Shown here: positions 9,018-16,641 of the stretch, piece by piece
Layout: each line of letters opens with the position of its first letter
How positions within the stretch are numbered: position 1 is the stretch's first letter
Source: CADEED01 sp035525785
Lineage (GTDB): Bacteria > Pseudomonadota > Gammaproteobacteria > Steroidobacterales > Steroidobacteraceae
Direction of reading: 5' to 3'
NCBI GenBank assembly: GCA_035525785.1
Contig: DATLDQ010000062.1
Location: 1 to 64,000 of the forward strand
DNA: 64,000 nt
The notes under the pieces: model-generated
Databases searched by the model: none
What the model was told of the DNA's origin: nothing
The model's input: the letters and a program-made list of their open reading frames with translations, nothing else
Translations under genes and position numbers: made by a program

Positions 9018-9046
9018 ATTCTAGGGCAACAACCCCCGGTTGGCCA
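9018..9046 (-). promoter_or_regulatory. Candidate sigma70 promoter for acpP
   Basis: On the minus strand, TGGCCA and TAGAAT are separated by 17 bases, with the predicted start about 55 bases upstream of the acpP ATG. It lies in the only sizeable gap of the fab cluster (8955-9158). The rest of that gap holds an imperfect GGACCC/GGGTTCC hairpin but no gene. Confidence 0.45.
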
Positions 9047-9158
9047 CGCTGTCAAATCGTGAGTCGTTGTTTTTCATTGAATTTCCGGGGATTTGTTGTT
9101 GCAGGAACCCCACTTTTTGGGTCCAAACAACGCGCGGAAGCCCTGTTTTGGCGTTCCC

Positions 9159-9920
9159 TCAGGCCATGTACATGCCGCCATTCACGTGCAGCGTCTCGCC
9201 CGTGATGTAGCTGGCAGCCGGTGAACAGAGGAACAGCACCGCCGCGGCAATGTCGTCCACCGAGCCGAGCCTTGCCATGGGGACCTGCCCGGTGAGTGCC
9301 GCGCGCTGTTCGTCGTTGAGCGAACGGGTCATGTCGGTATCGATGAAGCCCGGCGCCACGGCGTTCACGGTGATACCGCGCGAGGCGATCTCCTTCGCCA
9401 GCGACTTCGTGAAGCCGAGGATGCCGGCCTTGGCCGCCGCGTAGTTTGCCTGCCCCGGGTTGCCCGTGAGGCCGACGATGCTGGTCAGCGAAACGATGCG
9501 GCCATTGCGCTCCTTCATCATGCGCTTGAGACAGCCCTTCGAAAGACGGAACACGCTGGTGAGATTGGTGGCGATCACCGCGTCCCAGTCCTCGGGCTTC
9601 ATGCGCAGCAGCAGCATGTCGCGCGTGATGGCCGCGTTGTTGACGAGGATGGTCGGCATCTCGTTCTTCGCATCGAGATCCGCCAGAAGAGCTTCGATCG
9701 ACGCGGCACTGCCCACGTCGAGCACGGCGCCACGACCTTTCTCACCGAGCGTGGCCGTGATGCCCGACGCGCCTGATTCGGACGTCGCGGTGCCGATGAC
9801 GCGCGCGCCGGCATCCGCCAGTGATCGCGCGATGGCCTGGCCGATGCCGCGCGAGGCGCCCGTGACCAGCGCGATCTGTCCTGAAAGATAGGGACCTTGA
9901 AGGCTTGAATTCTGGGACAT
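9159..9920 (-). CDS. fabG: 3-oxoacyl-ACP reductase
   Basis: The 253-residue NADPH-dependent short-chain reductase reduces beta-ketoacyl-ACP. It shows the TGASRGIG cofactor motif, NNAAI, and the catalytic Ser and Tyr-x3-Lys (SLTSIVG, then YAAAK), with the family's HVNGGMYMA ending. The start at 9920 lies 8 bases after the fabD stop; the first 14 residues before the Rossmann strand are slightly longer than in E. coli. Confidence 0.96.
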   Translation of the reverse strand: MSQNSSLQGPYLSGQIALVTGASRGIGQAIARSLADAGARVIGTATSESGASGITATLGEKGRGAVLDVGSAASIEALLADLDAKNEMPTILVNNAAITRDMLLLRMKPEDWDAVIATNLTSVFRLSKGCLKRMMKERNGRIVSLTSIVGLTGNPGQANYAAAKAGILGFTKSLAKEIASRGITVNAVAPGFIDTDMTRSLNDEQRAALTGQVPMARLGSVDDIAAAVLFLCSPAASYITGETLHVNGGMYMA

Positions 9921-9928
9921 GGAATCTC

Positions 9929-10888
9929 TCAGGCTGCTACCGCTGCAATGGCGGCGTTGATGGAATCGGGACTGTCGAGCGCGATGATCTGCGTGTCGCG
10001 GCCCTTCTCGATGCGCTTGACCAGGCCGGCGAGCACGCCGCCCGGGCCGCACTCGGCCACGCGGCTGAAGCCGCCGCCGGTCAGCGCGCCAACCGTGGAT
10101 GTCCAGCGCACCGGGCTAGAGAGTTGCCGCACCAGCAATGCCCGGATGTCATCGGGTGAGCTGTGCTCCTGCGCATCGACGGCGCTCAGGTAACGGATCT
10201 GCGGCGCACGGATTTCGGTGGACGCCAACCGCTCGCCGAGGCGCTGCCCGCCCGCCTTCATGAGGCTGCTGTGGGAAAGCACGCTCACCGGGAGCTCGAT
10301 GGCGCGCTTGGCGCCGCGCGCCTTGGCGGCTTCGATGGCCCGCAGTACCGCGGACTTCTCGCCGGCGATCACCACCTGCCCGGGTGAATTGAAATTGACC
10401 GCCTCGACCACCGAACCCGCGGCGGCTTCGGCGCACGCGGCCTCCACCTCGGCGTCGTCCAGGCCTAACAAGGCGGCCATGGACCCCGTGCCCTTGGGCA
10501 CGGCTTCCTGCATCACCTGGCCGCGGTACCGGACCAGGTCGACGCACGCGGCGAAGTCGATGGCGCCCGCGGCCGTGAGCGCGGTGAACTCGCCCAGGCT
10601 GTGGCCGGTAACGATGCCGGGCCTGGGGCCCTGGTGCTCCAGCCACAGACGCCAGGTGGCGATGCCGCCGGCCAGCATGGCTGGCTGCGTCCGTTCCGTC
10701 GCGTTGAGGTCGTCGGCCGGGCCGTCGGTGACGAGCTTCCAGAGATCGTAGCCCAGCACCTGCGAGGCTTCGTCGAAGGTGCCGCGCACGACGCTCGAGT
10801 CGGCGAACCTGGCCATCATCCCGACGGACTGCGAACCCTGGCCGGGGAACACGAAGGCGAGCTTGTTTGTATGGTTTGGGTCTGACAT
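9929..10888 (-). CDS. fabD: Malonyl-CoA:ACP transacylase
   Basis: This 319-residue enzyme transfers malonate from CoA to ACP. The oxyanion motif FPGQGSQ near the N-terminus and the nucleophile elbow GHSLGEF are both present. The ATG at 10888 is the start used because the frame upstream runs into the neighbouring rhombosortase gene. It is the first gene of the fab cluster here; plsX, fabH and rpmF, which usually precede it, are not in the window. Confidence 0.96.
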   Translation of the reverse strand: MSDPNHTNKLAFVFPGQGSQSVGMMARFADSSVVRGTFDEASQVLGYDLWKLVTDGPADDLNATERTQPAMLAGGIATWRLWLEHQGPRPGIVTGHSLGEFTALTAAGAIDFAACVDLVRYRGQVMQEAVPKGTGSMAALLGLDDAEVEAACAEAAAGSVVEAVNFNSPGQVVIAGEKSAVLRAIEAAKARGAKRAIELPVSVLSHSSLMKAGGQRLGERLASTEIRAPQIRYLSAVDAQEHSSPDDIRALLVRQLSSPVRWTSTVGALTGGGFSRVAECGPGGVLAGLVKRIEKGRDTQIIALDSPDSINAAIAAVAA

Positions 10889-10913
10889 GGGGCGCGGAGT
10901 ATAGCCGCTCGTC

Positions 10914-11528
10914 TCAGGCGGTCTGGCGGCGCAGGCCCAGCATCGGCGCGAGGACCACACCGCCGAGGGCGCCATAGAAATGCGCGTCCACCACGGTGTC
11001 CGCCGAGCCGGCGAAAGGCAGCGCACCGGAGAACTGCTCGTAGGCGAGTTTCACGACGATGAAGATCGCAAGAATCCAGCCATCGAGATCGCCGCGGCGC
11101 AAGTGCGCCAGGGTGCCGGCGGTCATGACCCCGTGCAGCGCGCCGCTCGCGCCCACGTACCATTCGACCTCGGGGCTCCAGAACCACAGGCCGGCGCTCA
11201 CCGCCAGGCAGGAACCCAGATAGATAGCCAGCCAGCGCAGCGGCGGATAGTCGCGGGCGAACAGCGCCCACATGAGCACGACCCCCATGCCATTGAGCGC
11301 GGCATGCTCGAGATGCAGATGCACGAAATGCGCGGATAACAGCCGCCACCATTCACCTTGCAGCAATGCGGCCCGCTGGTAGCTCATCGCCTCACGGGCC
11401 GCCTCCCCGCCCCACTCGGGCGACAGGAACACCGCCAGCACGACCAGCAGCGCCAGTCCGTAAGCGCGGTCGCAATTGAGCGACTTCAGGAAGCCGGCTA
11501 ACCCGCTGGCAGGGAGTTCAGCGTTCAT
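10914..11528 (-). CDS. rrtA: Rhombosortase (rhomboid-family intramembrane protease)
   Basis: This 204-residue polytopic membrane protein has about six hydrophobic segments. The intramembrane serine is in GASGALHG (Ser128), with the histidine in DAHFYGALGG (His183). The first transmembrane block carries the WWRLLSAHFVHLHLEHAALN pattern typical of rhombosortases. Rhombosortases process GlyGly-CTERM proteins, many of which leave the cell through type II secretion. The gene is divergent from gspG with only 52 bases between start codons, a strong contextual hint of the same role. No GlyGly-CTERM substrate lies in the window. Confidence 0.8.
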   Translation of the reverse strand: MNAELPASGLAGFLKSLNCDRAYGLALLVVLAVFLSPEWGGEAAREAMSYQRAALLQGEWWRLLSAHFVHLHLEHAALNGMGVVLMWALFARDYPPLRWLAIYLGSCLAVSAGLWFWSPEVEWYVGASGALHGVMTAGTLAHLRRGDLDGWILAIFIVVKLAYEQFSGALPFAGSADTVVDAHFYGALGGVVLAPMLGLRRQTA

Positions 11529-11529
11529 T

Positions 11530-11538
11530 TGCTATCAT
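11530..11538 (+). promoter_or_regulatory. Candidate extended -10 promoter for the gsp operon
   Basis: The sequence TGCTATCAT matches an extended -10 element (TGN then TATCAT), 42 bases upstream of the gspG ATG and directly beside the divergent rrtA start. No convincing -35 box is present at 16-18 bases. Confidence 0.4.
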
Positions 11539-11580
11539 GCGCGCCCCATTCGTCACGCCAACTTGTCCCACGGGGAATCC

Positions 11581-12051
11581 ATGACGCGCTTCGTTCGTAC
11601 CGGCAGTCTTCGTTTCGGCAAAGGTCTTCCCGCCAGGGGCTTCACGCTCATCGAAATCATGGTGGTGGTGGTGATCATCGGCCTGCTGGCGGCCGTGATC
11701 CTGCCCAATGTCTTCGGAAACGTCGAGAAAGCCCAGATCAACAAGGCCAAGGCCGACATCCAGGGCATCGAAACGGCGCTCACCATGTTCAAGCTCGACA
11801 ATTACAAGTTTCCGAGCACGGATCTCGGATTGACTGCGCTGGTCCAACGGCCCAACGATCCCACCATTCGCAACTGGCGTGAAAACGGTTACATCAAGCG
11901 CATCAGCGCCGACCCATGGGGCAACCCGTATCAATACGTTTTTCCGGGCACGCGGGGACAGGAGTACGACCTCTATTCCTTTGGCGCCGACGGCCAGGAA
12001 GGCGGCGAAGGCGCCAATGCTGACATTGGCAACTGGAACCTGGGGCAATAA
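11581..12051 (+). CDS. gspG: Type II secretion major pseudopilin GspG
   Basis: The 156-residue major pseudopilin builds the periplasmic piston of the secretion system. The prepilin peptidase site is PARG|FTLIE, followed by a hydrophobic helix. The C-terminal half shows the GspG pattern LTALVQRP, ADPWGNPYQY and the calcium-loop region DLYSFGADGQEGGEG. Length is normal. The ATG at 11581 gives a short basic leader of 20 residues; the open frame upstream has no leader character. It is the first gene of the gspGHIJKLMN operon. Confidence 0.95.
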   Translation: MTRFVRTGSLRFGKGLPARGFTLIEIMVVVVIIGLLAAVILPNVFGNVEKAQINKAKADIQGIETALTMFKLDNYKFPSTDLGLTALVQRPNDPTIRNWRENGYIKRISADPWGNPYQYVFPGTRGQEYDLYSFGADGQEGGEGANADIGNWNLGQ

Positions 12052-12625
12052 GCCGCGCACGAAGCGTGCATTCTCGTTCGGCTTCACGCTGATCGAGATC
12101 ATGATCGTGGTGTTCATCATCGGCCTGATCTCGGCCGCGGCCGTGATCACGTTCGGCGGGGAATCGCGCGACACCGAGCTCGACCGTGAGGCCGAGCGCC
12201 TCGATGCCCTGCTCGACTACGCGCGCGAGCAGGCTGAGCTGCAGACCCGGGATTTCGGCTTCCGCACCACCACCACGACCTACCAGTTCGTCGTGTTCGA
12301 TCCCATCAGCAACGAATGGAAAGTCGCCGTCGACGACGATGCGCTGCGCGAGCGCAAGCTGCCGGAAGATCTCGATCCCAAGCTCATCGTCGAAGGCCGG
12401 CCCGTGGTGCTCGACAACAAGTGGCCGAAGATCGATGACCACAAGCCGCAAGTCATGGTCTTCGCCAATGGCGACATCACGTCGTTCGAGTGGCACCTGA
12501 CGCGCCGCGCCACCGGCGACACCGCCGTGATCATCACCGACGAACAGACCAACATCCGCCTCGCGCTCCCCGGCGACGAAAAACCCCGGACCGCCAGCGA
12601 GCGAGCCGCGGTGCCGGCGCGATGA
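12017..12625 (+). CDS. gspH: Type II secretion minor pseudopilin GspH
   Basis: The 202-residue minor pseudopilin has a cleavage site FSFG|FTLIE after a leader of about 22 residues, then a hydrophobic helix and a GspH-type beta domain (the DYAREQAELQTRDFGF helix and VFANGDITSFEWHL). Minor pseudopilins sit at the pilus tip. The ATG at 12017 lies 35 bases inside gspG; no later in-frame start leaves a usable leader, so this overlap is accepted. Confidence 0.88.
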   Translation: MLTLATGTWGNKPRTKRAFSFGFTLIEIMIVVFIIGLISAAAVITFGGESRDTELDREAERLDALLDYAREQAELQTRDFGFRTTTTTYQFVVFDPISNEWKVAVDDDALRERKLPEDLDPKLIVEGRPVVLDNKWPKIDDHKPQVMVFANGDITSFEWHLTRRATGDTAVIITDEQTNIRLALPGDEKPRTASERAAVPAR

Positions 12626-13305
12626 AGGCCGTGCATCGCATGCCGCCCAACTACCGCGCCCGCGGTTTCACGCTGCTCGAGGTGCTGATCGCGCTCGCCA
12701 TCGTGGCGCTGTCGGCCGGCGCGTTGCTGGGCTCGGTGAGCTCCTCGGCGAGCAACGTCATCTATCTCAAGGAGCGCACGCTCGCCGAATGGGTGGCGCT
12801 GAACCGTCTCGCCGAGATCCGCATGGACATCAACATGCCGTCGAAGGGCAAGCGCAAGGGCAACACTGTCATGGCGGGCACGCGCTGGGAGTGGGAAGAG
12901 GAAGTGAGCGACCTCGCCTATGAGGGCATGTTCCGCATCGACGTGCGCTCGCACGACACGGGTGAAGCGGTCGACGACACCAAGCCCACCGAGAAGAGCA
13001 AGGAGCAAAGCACCACGCAGAGCACGGCCAGCGGCGCGAGCACCGACAAGATCGCCTGGACCGCGACCGTCTCGGGGGTGATGAGCAGCTCGCGTTCACA
13101 GATGCGAACGGCCGTGGCGGTGTCGTGGAGCGTCGATCCCGCCAACCCGGGCGGTGGTGGCCCTCCGGGTTCGCAGACTCCCGGTGGGCAGACTCCGGGT
13201 TCCCAGCCGCCAGGTTCGCAACCGCCAGGCTCGCAGCCGCCTGGCTCGCAGCCTCCGGGCTCTCGACCTCCGGGCTCCAAACCCGGCGGGCCACGCGAGG
13301 GATGA
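12622..13305 (+). CDS. gspI: Type II secretion minor pseudopilin GspI with a pentapeptide-repeat tail
   Basis: The 227-residue minor pseudopilin is cleaved at RARG|FTLLEVLIAL. Its core carries the GspI marks LKERTLAEWVALNRLAE and a WEEEV strand. GspI proteins are usually about 120-130 residues. This one has a low-complexity insert at about 118-143 (Ser/Thr/Lys/Glu-rich) and a C-terminal extension from residue 171 with eight PPGSQ-type repeats (181-220) ending in PGGPREG. The ATG overlaps the gspH stop as ATGA and the stop overlaps gspJ. Confidence 0.9.
   Translation: MKAVHRMPPNYRARGFTLLEVLIALAIVALSAGALLGSVSSSASNVIYLKERTLAEWVALNRLAEIRMDINMPSKGKRKGNTVMAGTRWEWEEEVSDLAYEGMFRIDVRSHDTGEAVDDTKPTEKSKEQSTTQSTASGASTDKIAWTATVSGVMSSSRSQMRTAVAVSWSVDPANPGGGGPPGSQTPGGQTPGSQPPGSQPPGSQPPGSQPPGSRPPGSKPGGPREG
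13162..13281 (+). repeat. gspI: 15-bp tandem repeat encoding PPGSQ in gspI
   Basis: Eight consecutive 15-base units encode the pentapeptides PPGSQ, TPGGQ, TPGSQ, three PPGSQ, PPGSR and PPGSK. Third codon positions differ between units (CCTCCG, CCGCCA, CCGCCT), so the protein repeat is conserved better than the DNA. Confidence 0.9.
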
Positions 13306-13952
13306 TGACCACCACGCGCATTCGTGGCTTCACGCTCGTCGAAGTGATGATCGCGATCTTCATCGCGGCGATCATGTTCGCCATCGGTTACAGCGCGATC
13401 AACCAGGCGCTGCGCGACCGCGACTCGATCAACACTTCGCAGGCGCGCGTCACCGAGATCCAGCGTGGCATGCGCGTGGTGGCACAGGACTTCGCGCAGG
13501 TCGCCGCGCGTCCCGCACGCGACACCGCCGGCGCCGGACAGCTCATGCCCGCGATCATGGCGAGGAACTCCGACGAAATACTGGTCACGTTCACGCGCGC
13601 GGGCTGGACCAACCCCGCTGGCCTGCAACGCCCTGCCGAACAGCGCGTGCGCTATCGCTACATCGCCGCCAACGAGACGCTGGTGCGCGAGTCCTGGCTG
13701 TCGGTGGACCCGGCGCTCAACACCGAGCCGCGGCAGCGCGTGATCTTCACGCGCGTGAAGTCGATCGAATTGCGCTACCTCGACCCGGTAACGCGCAACT
13801 GGCGCGAGGATTGGCCGCCCAACATGCCGAACGGCCCCGTGAGCCCGCTGCAGTACGACCAGACGATGATGCCGCGCCCGATGGCCATCGAGTTCACGCT
13901 GGTATTGGAAGACTGGGGCCGCGTGCAGCGCATCCTCGAGGTCCCGTCGTGA
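13302..13952 (+). CDS. gspJ: Type II secretion minor pseudopilin GspJ
   Basis: This 216-residue minor pseudopilin has the prepilin site RIRG|FTLVEVMIAIFI. GspJ traits include QALRDRDSI after the helix, a long beta domain with VTFTRAGWTNPAG, RVRYRY and the RPMAIEFTLVLEDWGRV ending. GspI, J and K form the tip complex of the pseudopilus. The start codon is ATGATG overlapping the gspI stop. The order H-I-J-K supports the assignment. Confidence 0.93.
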   Translation: MMTTTRIRGFTLVEVMIAIFIAAIMFAIGYSAINQALRDRDSINTSQARVTEIQRGMRVVAQDFAQVAARPARDTAGAGQLMPAIMARNSDEILVTFTRAGWTNPAGLQRPAEQRVRYRYIAANETLVRESWLSVDPALNTEPRQRVIFTRVKSIELRYLDPVTRNWREDWPPNMPNGPVSPLQYDQTMMPRPMAIEFTLVLEDWGRVQRILEVPS

Positions 13953-14917
13953 GTGCCGGCTCACTACCCGGTGTCGGCCGGCAGCGCGGCATCGCGCTGC
14001 TCGTGGCCATCGTCATGTTCGCCATCGCCACCACCGTGGCCGCGGCGATCACCTACAACAAGGCCATGGCGGCGCGCCGCGCCGCGGCGACGTTCGCGCT
14101 CGAGCAGGCGCTGCAGGCGGGCATGGCCGCCGAGGCGCTGGCGGCGCTGGTGCTCGAAGACGACGGTGGCAACACCAAGACCGAAATCCACCGTGACTGG
14201 GCGCAGCCCATGCCGCCGACGGAGATCACCGAGGGCATCTGGGTCGCCGGTCAGCTCGAAGACCTCACGGACCGGTTCAACCTCAATTCGCTGGTGACGT
14301 TCGACCAGCAGCGCGGCATCTTCGTCACCGACGCGCGGCAGGTGCAGGTTTTCCAACAACTGCTGACCAACCTCAAGATCGACGTGCGCTACGCCGACCT
14401 GCTGGCCGACTGGCTGGACGGGGACATCAACCCGCAATCGAACGGCGGTGGCGAGGACACGCTATATCTCACGCAGATGCCGCCCTATCTGCCGCCCAAC
14501 AACATGATCGTGCATCCGTCGGAGCTGCTCGCCCTGCCCGGGTTCGGAGCCGAGAACTACTCGCGCCTGGCGCCGTTCGTGACCGCGCTGCCGTTCTACG
14601 TAGGAATGAACCCCTGCACGGCGCCCGGAATGCTGCTGGACGTGAACAGCAACGAAGGTCAACAGCAATGGCAGAACGCGCCGCTCGACGTGGATCGCAA
14701 AAAGGGGTGCTCGCCGGATCTCTCCCGCCTGGGCGCGAGCTTTGCGGACCCTGCCAAGTGGGGGCTCTCCCAGCCGTATTTCAACGAGAAGTCCTCCTGG
14801 TTCCGCCTGCGCACCAACATCCGTATTGGCACTGCGGAGTTCGTTTTGTACAGTGTCCTATTCCGCGAACAGAGCAATCGTGTGCGTGTGTTTCAGCGCA
14901 GTTTCGGCAGTGAGTAA
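13949..14917 (+). CDS. gspK: Type II secretion minor pseudopilin GspK
   Basis: The 322-residue tip pseudopilin is cleaved at RQRG|IALLVAIVMFAIATTVAA. It lacks the +5 glutamate of the other pseudopilins, as is normal for GspK. The large domain contains the DLTDRFNLNSL motif and a helical hairpin region (DWLDGDINPQSNGG, then HPSELLALPGF). The start is GTG in a GTGA overlap with the gspJ stop; earlier open frame is inside gspJ. Confidence 0.92.
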   Translation: MSAGSLPGVGRQRGIALLVAIVMFAIATTVAAAITYNKAMAARRAAATFALEQALQAGMAAEALAALVLEDDGGNTKTEIHRDWAQPMPPTEITEGIWVAGQLEDLTDRFNLNSLVTFDQQRGIFVTDARQVQVFQQLLTNLKIDVRYADLLADWLDGDINPQSNGGGEDTLYLTQMPPYLPPNNMIVHPSELLALPGFGAENYSRLAPFVTALPFYVGMNPCTAPGMLLDVNSNEGQQQWQNAPLDVDRKKGCSPDLSRLGASFADPAKWGLSQPYFNEKSSWFRLRTNIRIGTAEFVLYSVLFREQSNRVRVFQRSFGSE

Positions 14918-14923
14918 CAGAAC

Positions 14924-16168
14924 ATGGAGTCGCTGATCATTCACCTGCGCGATGGCGCATCCCCGTGCTGGATGGTGTGCAATCCCGACGGGCACGTCGT
15001 GGTCAACGCCGTCTCCGGGGAGCTGGCACATGCCGCCCCCATGGCCACCGGGCGCAAAGTCGCGATCATCCTGCCCGCGGGCGAGGCGCTGGTCACCGAC
15101 AGCGAAGCCCCCGCCAAGTCGGCCGCGAAGCTTGCACAAGTGATTCCGTACGCGCTCGAGGAGCGAGTCGCGGACGAGATCGAGAACCTGCATTTCGCGC
15201 TGGGCGACCGCGATTCGACCACCGGCCGAGTGCCGGTGGTGGTCATCGACCGCGAACTCATCGACGCACGTCTGGCCGAGGTACGGGCCGCGGGGCTCAA
15301 CCCCACCGCGGTGTACTCCGAGGCATCGCTGCTGCCCGCCATGCCGGGACAGTTGATAGCCTTGCTCGACGGCGACTCGCTCACGCTGCGTTCGGCGGAT
15401 TCGCCGCCACTCGTGATGCCGGCGCTGTCGATCAACGATGCGTTCGAAATCGCGCTGGCCAGCCAGACGGCGCCGGTACCCGGCCTCGAAGCCGCCGCGC
15501 CAGGGCTGCTCATCTACGCGGGCCACGACGAATGGCAGGCGCACGAGAGCACCGTGGATGCGTGGCGCGACCGCTTCACGGGCGTGAAAGTGCAGTTGCT
15601 CCCCAACGGTCCGCTGAACCTGCTGGCTCCCGCCGCGGCCGCCGGCGACGCCGTGAACATCCTGCAGGGTGCGCTCGCCGTGGATTCGCCGCTCGAAACC
15701 GGGTGGCGCGCCTGGCGCGTAGCTGCGGTGCTCGCGGGGGTATTGCTCTGCCTGCACCTGGGTTCGCGCTTCTTCGAGCTGCACCGGTTGAAGAAAACCG
15801 AAGCCGCGCTCAACACCAGCATCGAGGAAGCCTTCCGGACGGCCATGCCGGGCACGCAAAACACCACGGACGCGCGCCGGCGAGTCGCGAAGCGTCTCGA
15901 CGAGGTGCGCAGCGGAGGTGGCGGCAACCTGCTGCCCGCGCTGGCCGCCCTGGCCGCCGCGCGCAACGCGGCGCCGAGCACCACCATCGAAGGCATGAAC
16001 TATCGCGAAGGCGTGCTCGATCTGCGCGTGATCTCGCCCGACGCGGCCAGCCTCGACGCCATCGGCCAGCAACTCAAAGCCGGCGCATGGCAGGCCGAGA
16101 TCAAGGATCTCACTGCGAGCGGTGACAGCTATCGCGGGCGACTGCAGATCCGCAAGGCGGGTGCCTGA
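14924..16168 (+). CDS. gspL: Type II secretion inner-membrane platform protein GspL
   Basis: The 414-residue bitopic protein couples the GspE ATPase to the assembly platform. Residues 1 to about 245 form the actin-like cytoplasmic domain (QVIPYALEERVADEIENLHFALG and the NILQGALA element before the membrane). A transmembrane helix lies at about 265-281, followed by a periplasmic domain. The ATG follows the gspK stop by 6 bases and its own stop overlaps the gspM ATG by one base. Its partner gspE is not in the window. Confidence 0.93.
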   Translation: MESLIIHLRDGASPCWMVCNPDGHVVVNAVSGELAHAAPMATGRKVAIILPAGEALVTDSEAPAKSAAKLAQVIPYALEERVADEIENLHFALGDRDSTTGRVPVVVIDRELIDARLAEVRAAGLNPTAVYSEASLLPAMPGQLIALLDGDSLTLRSADSPPLVMPALSINDAFEIALASQTAPVPGLEAAAPGLLIYAGHDEWQAHESTVDAWRDRFTGVKVQLLPNGPLNLLAPAAAAGDAVNILQGALAVDSPLETGWRAWRVAAVLAGVLLCLHLGSRFFELHRLKKTEAALNTSIEEAFRTAMPGTQNTTDARRRVAKRLDEVRSGGGGNLLPALAALAAARNAAPSTTIEGMNYREGVLDLRVISPDAASLDAIGQQLKAGAWQAEIKDLTASGDSYRGRLQIRKAGA

Positions 16169-16641
16169 TGCGCGCGTGGTTCGAAAACCTCGCCGAGCGC
16201 GAACGCCGCATGGTGCTGCTCGGCGGCGTCGCCGGCGTGATCATCCTCATCCTCGCCATCGTGCTGCCGCTCAATCGCAACATCGCCCAGGCCCGACAGC
16301 GCGTGACGGTGAAGCAGGACGATCTGAGCTTCATCCAGAGCGCGGCGCCGCAGCTCGCCTCCGCGGGTCCGGGCGCGTCCAACATCGCAACCGCCGAGAA
16401 CCTGGTGGTCATCATCGACAGCTCCGCGCGCGAAAGCGGGCTCGGCAAATCCTTGGCCAGTACCCAGCCGACCGGCGAGAAGTCGTTACGTGTGCGATTC
16501 GACCGCGCGCCCTTCGATGGCCTCATGGCGTGGCTGGCGCGCATCTCGCAGAACTACGGAGTGAGCGTCGTGTCCGCTGAAATAGAATTCGCCGGCGAAG
16601 CGGGCATGGTGAACGCCGGCCTCGTGCTCAAGGCGGGCTGA
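16168..16641 (+). CDS. gspM: Type II secretion inner-membrane protein GspM
   Basis: This 157-residue bitopic protein pairs with GspL. It begins with WFENLAERERRMVLLGG, then a transmembrane helix (residues about 15-34) and a small periplasmic ferredoxin-like domain with the RVRFDRAPFDGLMAWLARI segment. Length is typical. The start is a TGATG junction with gspL. Confidence 0.92.
   Translation: MRAWFENLAERERRMVLLGGVAGVIILILAIVLPLNRNIAQARQRVTVKQDDLSFIQSAAPQLASAGPGASNIATAENLVVIIDSSARESGLGKSLASTQPTGEKSLRVRFDRAPFDGLMAWLARISQNYGVSVVSAEIEFAGEAGMVNAGLVLKAG

Noticed and set aside
9085..9125. Imperfect GGACCC/GGGTTCC hairpin after fabG
   Set aside because: Mismatched stem and no T-run in the minus direction; not reported as a terminator.
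13150..13300. Possible CRISPR-like or minisatellite array
   Set aside because: The repeat unit is 15 bases, in frame inside gspI, without spacers; it is a coding pentapeptide repeat.
13154..13948. Upstream extension of gspK through gspJ
   Set aside because: The extension is out-of-frame translation of gspJ, rich in Arg and His; GTG 13949 gives a proper prepilin leader.
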